DNA of 64,000 nucleotides, from positions 62,001 to 126,000 of the forward strand of contig JBDVMP010000082.1 in NCBI GenBank assembly GCA_039970095.1, read 5' to 3'. The position numbers and the translations under genes are program-made. This document shows, piece after piece, positions 10,601-17,870 of this stretch. The notes beneath the pieces were generated by a model, which made no database searches, was not told where the DNA came from, and saw only the letters and a program-made list of their open reading frames with translations. Position 1 is the stretch's first letter. Each line of letters starts with the position of its first letter. The stretch is from JAMZMI01 sp039970095. GTDB lineage: Bacteria > Bacteroidota > Bacteroidia > Cytophagales > Cyclobacteriaceae.

Positions 10601-12686
10601 ATTTCAAATCGCAATAGATATCCGAAAGATCCTCAACACTAAATCCCTCCAAACTACCTAGAGTCCCATCAGGGGTTTCACAATTTTCATCAGAATATCT
10701 AAGAAGCACTACGGAAGTAAAGGCAGGTAAAATCAGAGATCCGCAATAATTGCTATAGTTATTTACATCAATAAACTTACCGGCCGAAAGTGTAATGGTG
10801 GAATCACTGCTGGTAGGATTATAATGAAATTCTAAATCTTCATTGCTACCATTCTGGTCATAAATCAAAGGGCTCTTTGAAGAGTTATTTGTTCCAACTC
10901 TATTAAAATCGAACTGATACGTATTGTATACCGCCTCGTTGCTTGCACTACCATCAATGTTACTTACTCTAATGTTTTCTTGGGCAAAAGGACTAATGAA
11001 ATAATTCCCTAAATAGACTCCAGATGAATCAAAGGGCAGGGCAGTGCTGTTAAAATTAAAAATTAAATGATCTTCAATAGTATCCCTGGATACTAAAATG
11101 TTGTCGCTGAAGTCGAAATTAGAAGACACATTATCTTGACTGTAAAGCTCAAACAAAACCTCTGAGAGATTTGCCGTAACTCCGGTATTTCCCTTAAATA
11201 TTGTTGTGCCTGTTACAAGATTGAAAAAGTAACACAAGGTGCCACAGTTATAAACGGTATTATTCCTCACTGTAACATCCTTACTCTTATTGTCTAAATA
11301 AACCCCTACTGCCCAATGGCGATCTCTGAAATTTCCTTCAGAATTCCCGAGGCAATTCGTTACGATATTCTCCTCGATAATAGTCCCCACTGTCGTAAGA
11401 CCCCCAAGATTGTTGTTCGTATAAATCCCCCCCATATCCTCTAGGCGCATCAAAGCATTATTAACATAATTCTGCTTGATAAGTTGATTCTTCCCACCTG
11501 TTACAATTGCGCCACCTCCAATCTGATCAAAAGTATTTCTAAGAAATTGCGCACCATCCGATTCATTGTAAATGGCATACATCCCTTTTTCTTTACCATA
11601 TGCAGGATCCATCCCAATACTGTAAAAATTATTGTCCTCGACAACAAGGTTTGTAATATTATTGAAAGCATATAATGACCGAACGTTGACCTCATAAAAT
11701 TGGCAATAGGAGATTTCAACATCATTACTCTGCTCTATATGAATTCCCTCACCACCTGCAGCACCAATGTTTAGATTTGATATCATTATATTGTCTGTTC
11801 CAGTAAGGTAAAGATTGGTTTCATTTCCAAATCTTATATTCACGTTTGAAATGGTTATATCCGATGTGCTATCAATTTCTACCACAATATCTTCGTTGGG
11901 ATAAGTGAAACTGGTTCCATTAGGGTTAGTCGAGGAGTACAGGTATATTTTACTACTATCTGCTTCATAAAACCATTCACCCTCTAAATCCAAAGTACTT
12001 AGGCTATTCACGAAATAGTAACCTGAATTGGGCTGTATTGAAGGAACGTCAAAACCTGGACCAAGCGACAGAACAGTGCCATTATGATCCGTTACATTTA
12101 CTCTATTAAATCGATATTCATAGACTCTAACAACGATATCGGAACCCTCCCAGTCATAGGAATCATCTAATTCATTGTCAATAATTTGAGTTAAACCTGA
12201 GGCAGATTCCAACCTAAGAAAGCCTCCATCATTAGAACTATAGTTCGGATATCTACCCAGTGGGAGGCGGATATCTCCTTTGTAAAAGTTGTTAAGTTTG
12301 GAAGGTGCCTGGCTAAGAGTCTTTTCCCAAATATTCGTAGAATGGGATGTCCATCCACTGTCAAAGCTTATCCCTCCGGAAATGATGGGCTTATCACCAG
12401 AACCATATGAAGAGACAGTGATTTCATCTGTATTAATTATGAGATAGCCATAAAAGGTATCTCCTTTATTAAATAATATTTCATCTCCAGAAATGAAATT
12501 AGACATCTCGGCATTGACTTTGGCAATGGTCTGCCATGACTCTCCAGAACTTAAACCAGAGTTCGAATCACTGCCTGATGCAGATACATAATACTGGTTT
12601 TGAGAGAATGAAGTATGAAGTAGAGTAATGCTTAATATGATTATGCATTGTGCTCTTAATACTAAATTGATTTGACGGTTCTTCAT
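4677..12686 (-). CDS. Giant T9SS-secreted beta-helix enzyme with four amplified FN3/novel-module units and two CBM3-like domains
   Basis: The 2669-residue secreted protein has a signal peptide ending S-F-S-Q. Residues about 28-650 form a right-handed beta helix related to the neighbour at 12722 (Y-Y-V-S-A-S-G-S-D-S-N-S-G entry, L-G-R-Y-P-N, G-G-A-I-V-T-G-G, D-M-G-G-I-Y-T-N-N-N). Two fibronectin-III-like domains follow (about 665-850), then a DNRLRE/CBM96-like beta domain (about 860-1060; I-L-V-G-R-S-G, R-H-W-L-D-R) and more FN3 domains. Four units of FN3 plus a module of about 155 residues occupy about 1150-2170, each unit exactly 255 residues long. Two CBM3-like cellulose-binding domains follow (about 2270-2405 and 2420-2555; N-N-Q-I-K-P-H, D-E-S-N-D-Y-S). 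A T9SS type A sorting domain (about 2590-2669; A-Y-P-I-P-V-T-D to R-I-I-K-N) ends it. The protein is therefore predicted to be released or cell-surface bound and to act on an insoluble polysaccharide. The catalytic activity is not identified. Confidence 0.85.
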   Translation of the reverse strand: MKNRQINLVLRAQCIIILSITLLHTSFSQNQYYVSASGSDSNSGLSSGESWQTIAKVNAEMSNFISGDEILFNKGDTFYGYLIINTDEITVSSYGSGDKPIISGGISFDSGWTSHSTNIWEKTLSQAPSKLNNFYKGDIRLPLGRYPNYSSNDGGFLRLESASGLTQIIDNELDDSYDWEGSDIVVRVYEYRFNRVNVTDHNGTVLSLGPGFDVPSIQPNSGYYFVNSLSTLDLEGEWFYEADSSKIYLYSSTNPNGTSFTYPNEDIVVEIDSTSDITISNVNIRFGNETNLYLTGTDNIMISNLNIGAAGGEGIHIEQSNDVEISYCQFYEVNVRSLYAFNNITNLVVEDNNFYSIGMDPAYGKEKGMYAIYNESDGAQFLRNTFDQIGGGAIVTGGKNQLIKQNYVNNALMRLEDMGGIYTNNNLGGLTTVGTIIEENIVTNCLGNSEGNFRDRHWAVGVYLDNKSKDVTVRNNTVYNCGTLCYFFNLVTGTTIFKGNTGVTANLSEVLFELYSQDNVSSNFDFSDNILVSRDTIEDHLIFNFNSTALPFDSSGVYLGNYFISPFAQENIRVSNIDGSASNEAVYNTYQFDFNRVGTNNSSKSPLIYDQNGSNEDLEFHYNPTSSDSTITLSAGKFIDVNNYSNYCGSLILPAFTSVVLLRYSDENCETPDGTLGSLEGFSVEDLSDIYCDLKWNSTANSINYDVRYKYQSDTTWFYVNNLTDTAYSIQGLTELGEYESQVRASGAGLESSWSDTIQFTTLIEATCQGPSNVLLFDILATSAGIRWSDFRVTQYENIRFRPSGGSEWIEVDSISSEEFYMSGLEENTTYEWQIQSLCQYGSTSWLPQDEFTTLSGAKIRIQPSSDNNQWMVRNTANNNISFNSNGSVILVGRSGTDACGVGVYPIQLPTDLSSSDLTEANFHVLLDNTSPVDDLIADLWAIPFRSTDVVSIDDYFDGEYAGANQDSSSLIQNSFIDPETTGNKRQVASTNGIGASELKDFVKNQYSNGAIGGEWVFLRVNPNEPEIQNRHWLDRAEDKGDGVPAMRLVYSVSSPGQPEAADSITGTYVNGEGILISWVDNSSNEDGFVVERRQNIDLATPFSVIDTVFNNVTDYLDTGIGVDSKYDYRILAFNSNGVQGCSSIFSINTFGIPAAPTAVNAILNTVDTTLTLSWVDKSSNELGFIIERSDMESSFVVIDSVSENETSFIDYDISINGEYVYRVKSYNNNGTSFYSASVKPQIIYPVIFVNADLNNVIPGSAISTSTSGTDNIWSYKTSTNGTIDGNYIESYMQLGEDCADISVVVSDSLSPANSYNIYLYFISPASQNWQVLAKLEQDSVYQAYSRNSTNIELLNDNDGVPDRLYRVLLGEVTGTSGFQVDISDDLPGSVLRAAFDGVGYQIKDKTPAPNAPDSLQATILSSSSIQLTWSDNSDDELGFVIERATSSGTFDVLDSLVSNSTSYIDSSVVGETRYYYRVYAFNLAGPSQLSSQIDTIAPYPIHFVNASLSNVSPGGAITAVVSGTDNTWSYKTTTNGTTDGNYVESYMQLGEDCPDISVLVDDSLNVLHTYNIYLYFISPSTQDWQIMAKLEGDTAYQAYSRNTAGVELLNDNDGVPDRLFRVFLGEVNGSTDFQVDISDDLPGSVVRSAFDGVGYQIKELGILPSAPTNLSVVSLSSDSIQFIWEDNSGDEDGFIIERAVSSENFSVLDTVNANVETYTDDSIMSGIQYSYRLFAYNKIGLSESSNQLDTIPPYPIYFVNADLSNVFPGGAINSSTSGIDDIWSYKTTTNGTIDGNYVESYMQLGEDCPDISVLVVDSLNPADSYNIYLYFISPSSQDWQVMAKLAQDTAYQAYSRNSSNIELINDNDGVPDRLYRVLLGEVTGSADFQVDISDDLPGSVVRAAFDGVGYQISEEGYIPNAPSSLVSNYQTSSAIQLDWNDNTDNELGFVVQRAIGSGSFVTLDTVYSDTVTFLDDTVTAGLDYSYRVFAYNLTGNSPFSNRLDLSVAYPIYFVNASLSNVVPGEDISSSTSGTDNIWSYKTTTNGTIDGNYVESYMQLGEDCPDISVLVDDSLSAINTYNIYLYFISPSTQDWQIMAKLEADTTYQAYSRNSLNIELLNDNDGVPDRLYRVLLGEVTGSTDFQVDISDDLPGSVVRAAFDGVGYQLKELGEVPKKPTNLTASVSSPWTIDLHWTDNSNDELGFIIERAIDSGEFMVIDTVSAGVTQYVDSVSNSSAINSYRIAAYKVGGKSLYSDVAGLLVPYLYPTLRDADQDLDNNQIKPHLQIWNVSNDTINLEDVTMRYWFISEGHNSLNGYIDWAEVGKVSLNLSFTKTTFALDGANWYMEVSFDSNVELLPNSSLGQMMLRIAKLDWTDFDESNDYSYNGASEYQITQKVTIYNDNNLIWGKEPEASIIQEPMIKVVYKNGDKHLANNQIKPHFKLVNEGNQDVLYEDIKVRYYFTEEWPGATYALNVDYAVMGSGLIDGEFGGHKYVEYSFGGSGVLHAYSNSGKIQTRINATNWSRFDESNDYSLIDTDFFFDNNHMTVYIQDSLHYGIEPDTIGSGGARKAGELADLEKVLEQETQLDLKAYPIPVTDVLNLDFISGSPVGQVLVEVIDLAGRVHISQSVQATSNNLQIDMPVSRGIYILRVQLPESKSIWNMRIIKN
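6184..8951 (-). repeat. Four tandem 765-nt units encoding FN3 plus a 155-residue module
   Basis: The same minus-strand block ending in F-D-G-V-G-Y-Q recurs with its marker at 6196, 6961, 7726 and 8491, a spacing of exactly 765 bases each time. Module bodies lie at about 6184-6656, 6949-7421, 7714-8186 and 8479-8951. Each begins F-V-N-A-x-L-x-N-V and contains W-S-Y-K, N-G-T-x-D-G-N-Y, E-S-Y-M-Q-L-G-E-D-C, Y-N-I-Y-L-Y-F-I-S-P, L-x-N-D-N-D-G-V-P-D-R-L and F-Q-V-D-I-S-D-D-L-P-G-S-V. The FN3 spacers between modules are much more diverged than the modules. The absence of indels points to recent amplification or gene conversion in frame. Confidence 0.95.
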
Positions 12687-12721
12687 GTGGTTCTTTTATG
12701 ATATCAGGATAGTTATTGCAT

Positions 12722-15700
12722 TTAATTAAGGTTTATTTTTATGACTCTTCTGACGACAGACACGTTGGCTGAGGGAATATTTACGCTAATGATATATATC
12801 CCATTTTCACTTGGTAACTGAAGTGAGATATATTCTTTATTGCTAAGTTGCCTTTGATCTATTATCAATCTCCCCTCTATGTCTCTTAGTTGAATCTGAA
12901 TGGATTCTGCTGTATTCATAATTTCCGGGAGTTTAATAATCACATTATCTTTTGTTGGATTGGGATATAGTGTAAGGTTATAGAGACTATTCAAGCCGAG
13001 AACCACAGATTGAACCTCAACTTCATTTGAATACTCAGAAGACCCAAGGTTATTAAAAGCCGACAGTCGATATGTGTATTTTTGATTGGACGTTAGCTCA
13101 CCATCAAGAAACATTTCTGTATTTGCTTGAAGTGTGTCAATTATTTTAAAACCAAGATCGGTTTCCTTGCGCTCAACAATAAAGCCTGTTTCATTCAAAG
13201 CATTATCTTCCCAAACCAAAATCACATCTCCTAGGTCATTAGATACAGCTTCAAGATTAGAGGGCCTTGATGGTAGATTAGCAGGCAAAAACTCAAAATA
13301 ATTGGAATACCCTTTGAACCCGTTGGTACTGAAGGAGAGCACCCTATAGCCATAGGCTGATTCTCTGGAGGTATTAGAATCAATATAGGAAGTTACGTTA
13401 CCGTTTACGGTATCAAGTCGAATAAAACCTTGTTTTGAACCAAGCTCAACACGTTCAATAACGAATCCTTCTTCTACGATCGAGTTATCCATCCAACTTA
13501 ACTCAATCAGATCCGCCTGATTTAACCTGGCGCTTAATTCAGAAACAGGTTCTGGTAAAAATGATCCATCCACATTGTACTGGAGTATTATTGTAGGCAC
13601 ACCATCTCCAACATCGTCAGACCTATCCAACCAATGGCGTTCAACTGTTGTAGGCTTATTAGGATTTACTCTTACAAATATCCACTCATCTCCTATTGCT
13701 CCTTTGTTATACTGATCGATAAAAAAGCTTCTCAAATTTGAGTTTCCATGTGCATCAGTTTGCAGAACTTGTCGTACATTGTCTATCGATTCAGGACTGA
13801 TGAAATTCTGCTGAAGGAGAAAATTCTTGCTGTTATCACTGGCATCAAATTCTCCATCATAATAATCATCTTCTAATACCTCGTCGGTCATACGATAAGG
13901 AAGTGCCCATAGTTCAGCATCCAAATCACCTACTGGCGACACATTATCTAAAAGAATTTGATATTCAACATTAGTAATTTGAGCAGTATCTTGTAGATCA
14001 GGTAATTGGAAGGGATAAACTGCTACACCGCAATTATCACTACCGCTTCGTCCTACTAAAATGACACTTTCATGTGGATTAAAAGAAACCTCATTGGTTT
14101 CAACATTTCGTATGATCCATTGATTGCTGGAGTTAGAAAACAAATACTCCCGTTTTACGCCGTTAGAAGTCGTGAAATTCTCTTGTTCTTCCCATTCAGA
14201 AATGCCATATTGACAAAGTGTCTGCAACTCCCATTGATACTCTGAAGAAGGAATAAGGTCAGTGAGATATAAAACTTCATCCGAAATACTATCCAATTCT
14301 ATCCATTTTGCTGAGCTAGTATTTTTGTAGCGAACATTCACATATTGACCTATTCGAAAATCTGACCATTGAATAGTTGCACTTGTAGCGAATAGATCAT
14401 CAATCTCAGGATTGAGGGGTGCTTCGCACGGAGCTTCGATTAACGTCTTAAACTCCAACTCCGACCATTGGCCCTCTACACCATTACCACTCGCCCTAAC
14501 CTGAGCCGCATAGTTGGTATCTGGATTTAATGAATTGATAGTTATAGAAGTTCTGAAGAGGTTATTAACATTAATCCATTCCGATTCAGACATAACTTTA
14601 TATCTAAAATCATAATTAATGGCATTGTCAGTAGAATCCCATTTAAACGTGCTCTCAATATCCAGAACATTCTCAATGATATAGCCTGACAAAGATCCCA
14701 GGGGATCGTCCTGAATTTCACAACCTTCTTCAGAATACTTGAAAAGAATGACTGATTCAAACGGCTGAAGTTCCATAGACCCACAGAAACTATTTGAATT
14801 TTTGGCATCAATAAACTTACCACTTGGGAGATCAATTACCTTTGGTTCTAAGGATTCGTTATACACAATTTGCAGGTCATCGAAGCTTTGGTTTTCCTTA
14901 AAATTTAGTGGACTTGGAAAGGAGTTCGAAGCATTGGGCCTTTTGAGGTCAAATTCTTCCGCGTCATAAATTTCCACATTGTTGGAATTACCATTAATGT
15001 ACCTCACGCGAATTTGTTCGGACCGAAAAGGGTTGAGAAAATAATTCCCTGAATAGATGCCGGAATCATCAAAAGGTCTTACTGAACCATTGTTGTTAAA
15101 TACGTAGTGACTGGCACTAGTGTCACGTGATACAAAAAGGTTATTATTAAAAACAAATGAAGATTGAGTATTCTGCTGAGAGTATAGTTCGAAAAAGACC
15201 TCCGACTGAAGAGAATTCATACCTGTATTTCCCTCAAAAGTGGTAGTCCCAGTAACCAGATTAAAAAAGTAGCAAGAGGTGCTGACATTAAAAACAGTAT
15301 TATTTCGAACCGTGACATCCATACTGTGATTATCAAGATAAATCCCAATGGACCAATGCCTTTCTCGGTAATTGCCAGGCAGGTACCCCAAACAATTCGT
15401 TACAATATTTTCTTCAATAATTGTCCCAGCTGTAGTGAGGCCGCCGAGATTATTGTTGGTGTAAATGCCTCCCATATCTTCCAAACACATTAATGCATTA
15501 TTAACATAATTGTTCTTGATAAGCTGATTCATTCCACCTGTTACAATGGCTCCTCCTCCTATATGATCAAAAGTGTTCCTTAGAATTTGAGTTTCATTAG
15601 ATTCATTGTAAATACCATATTGGGATTTTTCCTCTCCATAGGCGGGATCCATGCCAATCTTAGAAAAATCATTGTCAAGGATCATCATGTTAGAAGAGTG

Positions 15701-16717
15701 TCTAATATTTAATCCTCTGCCATTAATGTCCTCTAAACTACAACCAGATATTTCACCATTCACTGCAAAAAACATTCTAATCCCATCACCTCCTGCAGCA
15801 ATAATTTCTGTGTTTTTCACCTTAACGTTCTCACCCTCCACTAGATCCAGATTAATTCTGTTTCCGTAACGGATACTTATGCCTTCAATTAGGATATCAT
15901 TAGATTCAGTAAAATCAATAACAACATCCTCATTCGGATATGTGAAGGTTTGATTATTCGGATTTGTCGCACTATAGACATAAATTTTACCCGTGTTAGC
16001 ATCATAGCTCCATTCGCCCTCAAGATCCAACGCCGAAATGCTGTTCACAAAATAGTATCCGGAGTTTTCATGAAGAGAGGGTACATCAAATCCAGCCCCC
16101 AGATTAACAGTATTTCCACTATGTGACGCAACTCTAATGCGATTATATCTATATTCAAAAACCCTGATCACTACGTCGGCTCCAGTCCAATCAAATGAAT
16201 TATCCAAGTCTTCATCAACAAATTGCGAGGTTCCAGTTGATGTCTCTAGTCTTAAAAAGCCATCCTCAAATTCATTGTGGTTTGGAAATCTCCCCAATGG
16301 AAGTCGCTCCCCCTCGCGATACAAATTATTTAACTCAACAGGAGGATCGGGTAAGGTTCTTTCCCAAATGTTGCTGCTTCCTTCAATTAAAGACCATCCA
16401 TCATTAAATACAATACCTCCAGACAACACAGGCTTTTCTCCTGCCCCAAAAGAAGAAATTGTTAAACCATCAAGGTTAAACACTAATGAACCGTAAAACG
16501 TATCTCCTTTCCTAAACAAAATTTGATCACCACTAATAAAGGAATCATTAAAGGAGTTTAATTTATCAATTGTTGCCCATGGATTGACTGCATCAAGCCC
16601 TGTGTTTTGATCGTTACCGTCAGCGGAAACGTAGTAGGTATTTTGACAGAAAGCAGTATGCCAAAATAGCCAGAAATAAACTGATAAATAAAAGGGAGTC
16701 TTTATTTTAACTCTCAT
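12722..16717 (-). CDS. T9SS-secreted beta-helix protein with FN3 and DNRLRE-like domains, paralogue of the 4677 gene
   Basis: Taken from the ATG at 16717 the protein has 1331 residues; a TTG eight codons upstream is the alternative. The signal peptide (M-R-V-K-I-K-T-P-F-Y then a hydrophobic run ending A-F-C-Q) leads into Y-Y-V-S-A-D-G-N-D-Q-N-T-G. Residues about 25-640 are a right-handed beta helix that is co-linear with the one in the 2669-residue neighbour, sharing N-N-A-L-M-x-L-E-D-M-G-G-I-Y-T-N-N-N-L-G-G. Two FN3-like domains, a DNRLRE/CBM96-like domain (I-L-V-G-R-S-G, E-R-H-W-L-D-R), two further FN3 domains and a T9SS sorting domain (Y-P-N-P-T-K-D-N to I-N-L-N) follow. It lacks the amplified modules and the CBM3-like domains. 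The two genes are 35 bases from each other in the original frame and clearly arose by tandem duplication. Function is inferred as a lyase or hydrolase on the locus substrate. Confidence 0.83.
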   Translation of the reverse strand: MRVKIKTPFYLSVYFWLFWHTAFCQNTYYVSADGNDQNTGLDAVNPWATIDKLNSFNDSFISGDQILFRKGDTFYGSLVFNLDGLTISSFGAGEKPVLSGGIVFNDGWSLIEGSSNIWERTLPDPPVELNNLYREGERLPLGRFPNHNEFEDGFLRLETSTGTSQFVDEDLDNSFDWTGADVVIRVFEYRYNRIRVASHSGNTVNLGAGFDVPSLHENSGYYFVNSISALDLEGEWSYDANTGKIYVYSATNPNNQTFTYPNEDVVIDFTESNDILIEGISIRYGNRINLDLVEGENVKVKNTEIIAAGGDGIRMFFAVNGEISGCSLEDINGRGLNIRHSSNMMILDNDFSKIGMDPAYGEEKSQYGIYNESNETQILRNTFDHIGGGAIVTGGMNQLIKNNYVNNALMCLEDMGGIYTNNNLGGLTTAGTIIEENIVTNCLGYLPGNYRERHWSIGIYLDNHSMDVTVRNNTVFNVSTSCYFFNLVTGTTTFEGNTGMNSLQSEVFFELYSQQNTQSSFVFNNNLFVSRDTSASHYVFNNNGSVRPFDDSGIYSGNYFLNPFRSEQIRVRYINGNSNNVEIYDAEEFDLKRPNASNSFPSPLNFKENQSFDDLQIVYNESLEPKVIDLPSGKFIDAKNSNSFCGSMELQPFESVILFKYSEEGCEIQDDPLGSLSGYIIENVLDIESTFKWDSTDNAINYDFRYKVMSESEWINVNNLFRTSITINSLNPDTNYAAQVRASGNGVEGQWSELEFKTLIEAPCEAPLNPEIDDLFATSATIQWSDFRIGQYVNVRYKNTSSAKWIELDSISDEVLYLTDLIPSSEYQWELQTLCQYGISEWEEQENFTTSNGVKREYLFSNSSNQWIIRNVETNEVSFNPHESVILVGRSGSDNCGVAVYPFQLPDLQDTAQITNVEYQILLDNVSPVGDLDAELWALPYRMTDEVLEDDYYDGEFDASDNSKNFLLQQNFISPESIDNVRQVLQTDAHGNSNLRSFFIDQYNKGAIGDEWIFVRVNPNKPTTVERHWLDRSDDVGDGVPTIILQYNVDGSFLPEPVSELSARLNQADLIELSWMDNSIVEEGFVIERVELGSKQGFIRLDTVNGNVTSYIDSNTSRESAYGYRVLSFSTNGFKGYSNYFEFLPANLPSRPSNLEAVSNDLGDVILVWEDNALNETGFIVERKETDLGFKIIDTLQANTEMFLDGELTSNQKYTYRLSAFNNLGSSEYSNEVEVQSVVLGLNSLYNLTLYPNPTKDNVIIKLPEIMNTAESIQIQLRDIEGRLIIDQRQLSNKEYISLQLPSENGIYIISVNIPSANVSVVRRVIKINLN

Positions 16718-16764
16718 TTTAAACGTAGAAGAATTTTTCAAGGATAGATGTCAGATAGAATCAA

Positions 16765-16786
16765 GAGATGCAAGTCAATGCATCTC
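16765..16786 (-). promoter_or_regulatory. Intergenic hairpin
   Basis: A perfect 8-bp stem (GAGATGCA/TGCATCTC) with a six-base loop lies between the 289-residue module gene and the beta-helix gene. It has no following T-run on the minus strand, so it may be an mRNA stabiliser or a weak attenuator within the locus. Confidence 0.4.
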
Positions 16787-16801
16787 CCGAATAAATATTA
16801 G

Positions 16802-17671
16802 CTAGTTCTTGACAATTCTTTCCATTTTATCAACCCCTATCATTGGACAACTTAAGTGAAGCATATAAATACCTGCCTTCTCAGGTAAGACAATTTGATT
16901 TTTATTACCAACAAGTCTTTGAGTAGCCATAAGTCTTCCTGCAACATCCAAGATTTGAACCGTATAAGAATAATAATTATCCACACCAAGATCCAGTAAA
17001 ACGAAGTCAGAAGTTGGATTTGGGTATATCATAATGCTCATAGCATCATCAACCACACTCAAAACCTCGGCCGGATCCTCTTTAGATAAAAACTGATAGC
17101 CTACTCCAACTATGCAGCTTCTTAGAACTTCGGATGGCATATCATCTGAAAAATTAACCTTTATTTCTGAACCAACTGCCCTGGCCTCACCAATTAAAGC
17201 CCTGAATAATCTATCTGGGGTATCATCATTATCATTAATCAGCTCGACATTGGCGGTATCAACCGATAGTCTACTAAAAATTGCATATTCATTTTCACTT
17301 TCAAGTTTGGTCATTACTCTCCAATCTTGAGTGGATGGAGAAATAAAATAGGCATAGACATTGTATGTGGTAAGTGAATCCAAATCTGAAATGGTCATAG
17401 TAATATCAGGCGCATCATCTCCGGCTTGCCTATGAGACTCAAAATAAGTGCCTTCAATTGTGCCGTTGGTCACACCAACTTTATAATTCCATTTGTTATC
17501 GGCGTTTACATTAGATGCTGAATCAAGTGCTTCCCTCGGTGTTACATTATTAAGGTTTGCGTTTACGAAAATAATTTCTTCTTGAGCGTATATCTGAGCA
17601 GAGCAAAGGATTAGCAAAAGAAACGATAAGATTGACGATGCTACTTTTTGATTTGTAAAATGTGATTTCAT
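16802..17671 (-). CDS. Small T9SS-secreted protein: a single copy of the repeated module
   Basis: The 289-residue protein is started at the ATG at 17671, which opens a clear signal peptide (MKSHFTNQKVASSILSFLLL, ending Y-A-Q); the frame extends 16 codons upstream without need. Residues about 35-195 are a stand-alone copy of the module repeated four times in the 4677 gene: I-I-F-V-N-A-N-L-N-N-V-T-P, W-N-Y-K, N-G-T-I-E-G-T-Y-F-E-S, Y-N-V-Y-A-Y-F-I-S-P-S-T-Q-D-W, L-I-N-D-N-D-D-T-P-D-R-L and V-G-V-G-Y-Q-F. A T9SS sorting domain (Y-P-N-P-T-S-D-F to R-I-V-K-N) follows directly. It has no catalytic domain, and it takes the place next to SusD where surface glycan-binding proteins (SusE/SusF-like) usually stand. 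I infer a carbohydrate-binding role; no known family is recognised. Confidence 0.75.
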   Translation of the reverse strand: MKSHFTNQKVASSILSFLLLILCSAQIYAQEEIIFVNANLNNVTPREALDSASNVNADNKWNYKVGVTNGTIEGTYFESHRQAGDDAPDITMTISDLDSLTTYNVYAYFISPSTQDWRVMTKLESENEYAIFSRLSVDTANVELINDNDDTPDRLFRALIGEARAVGSEIKVNFSDDMPSEVLRSCIVGVGYQFLSKEDPAEVLSVVDDAMSIMIYPNPTSDFVLLDLGVDNYYSYTVQILDVAGRLMATQRLVGNKNQIVLPEKAGIYMLHLSCPMIGVDKMERIVKN

Positions 17672-17775
17672 GAGTTTTGTTTTTTGGTTTGTTAAATGAT
17701 ATGATTTCAACATATTCACTCGAAATATTACCTACTTACTTAGTCTCGCAAATAATCTTCCAGTGTTTAAACAAT

Positions 17776-17804
17776 GTTGAGATCGACTAAAAGTCGATCC
17801 CAAC
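17776..17804 (-). promoter_or_regulatory. Strong intergenic hairpin downstream of susD-like gene
   Basis: An 8-bp perfect stem GATCGACT/AGTCGATC with a three-base loop is extended by GTTG/CAAC after a small internal loop. It lies in the 200-base gap between the SusD stop and the next ATG. The absence of a clean T-run suggests partial termination or 3' protection of the susCD message, a common arrangement in these loci. Confidence 0.5.
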
Positions 17805-17870
17805 AAATAATTAATGTCTAACTCTTAACTCTTTAGAACATTAAAACAACCTTATTAGCTTAGGTATTTC

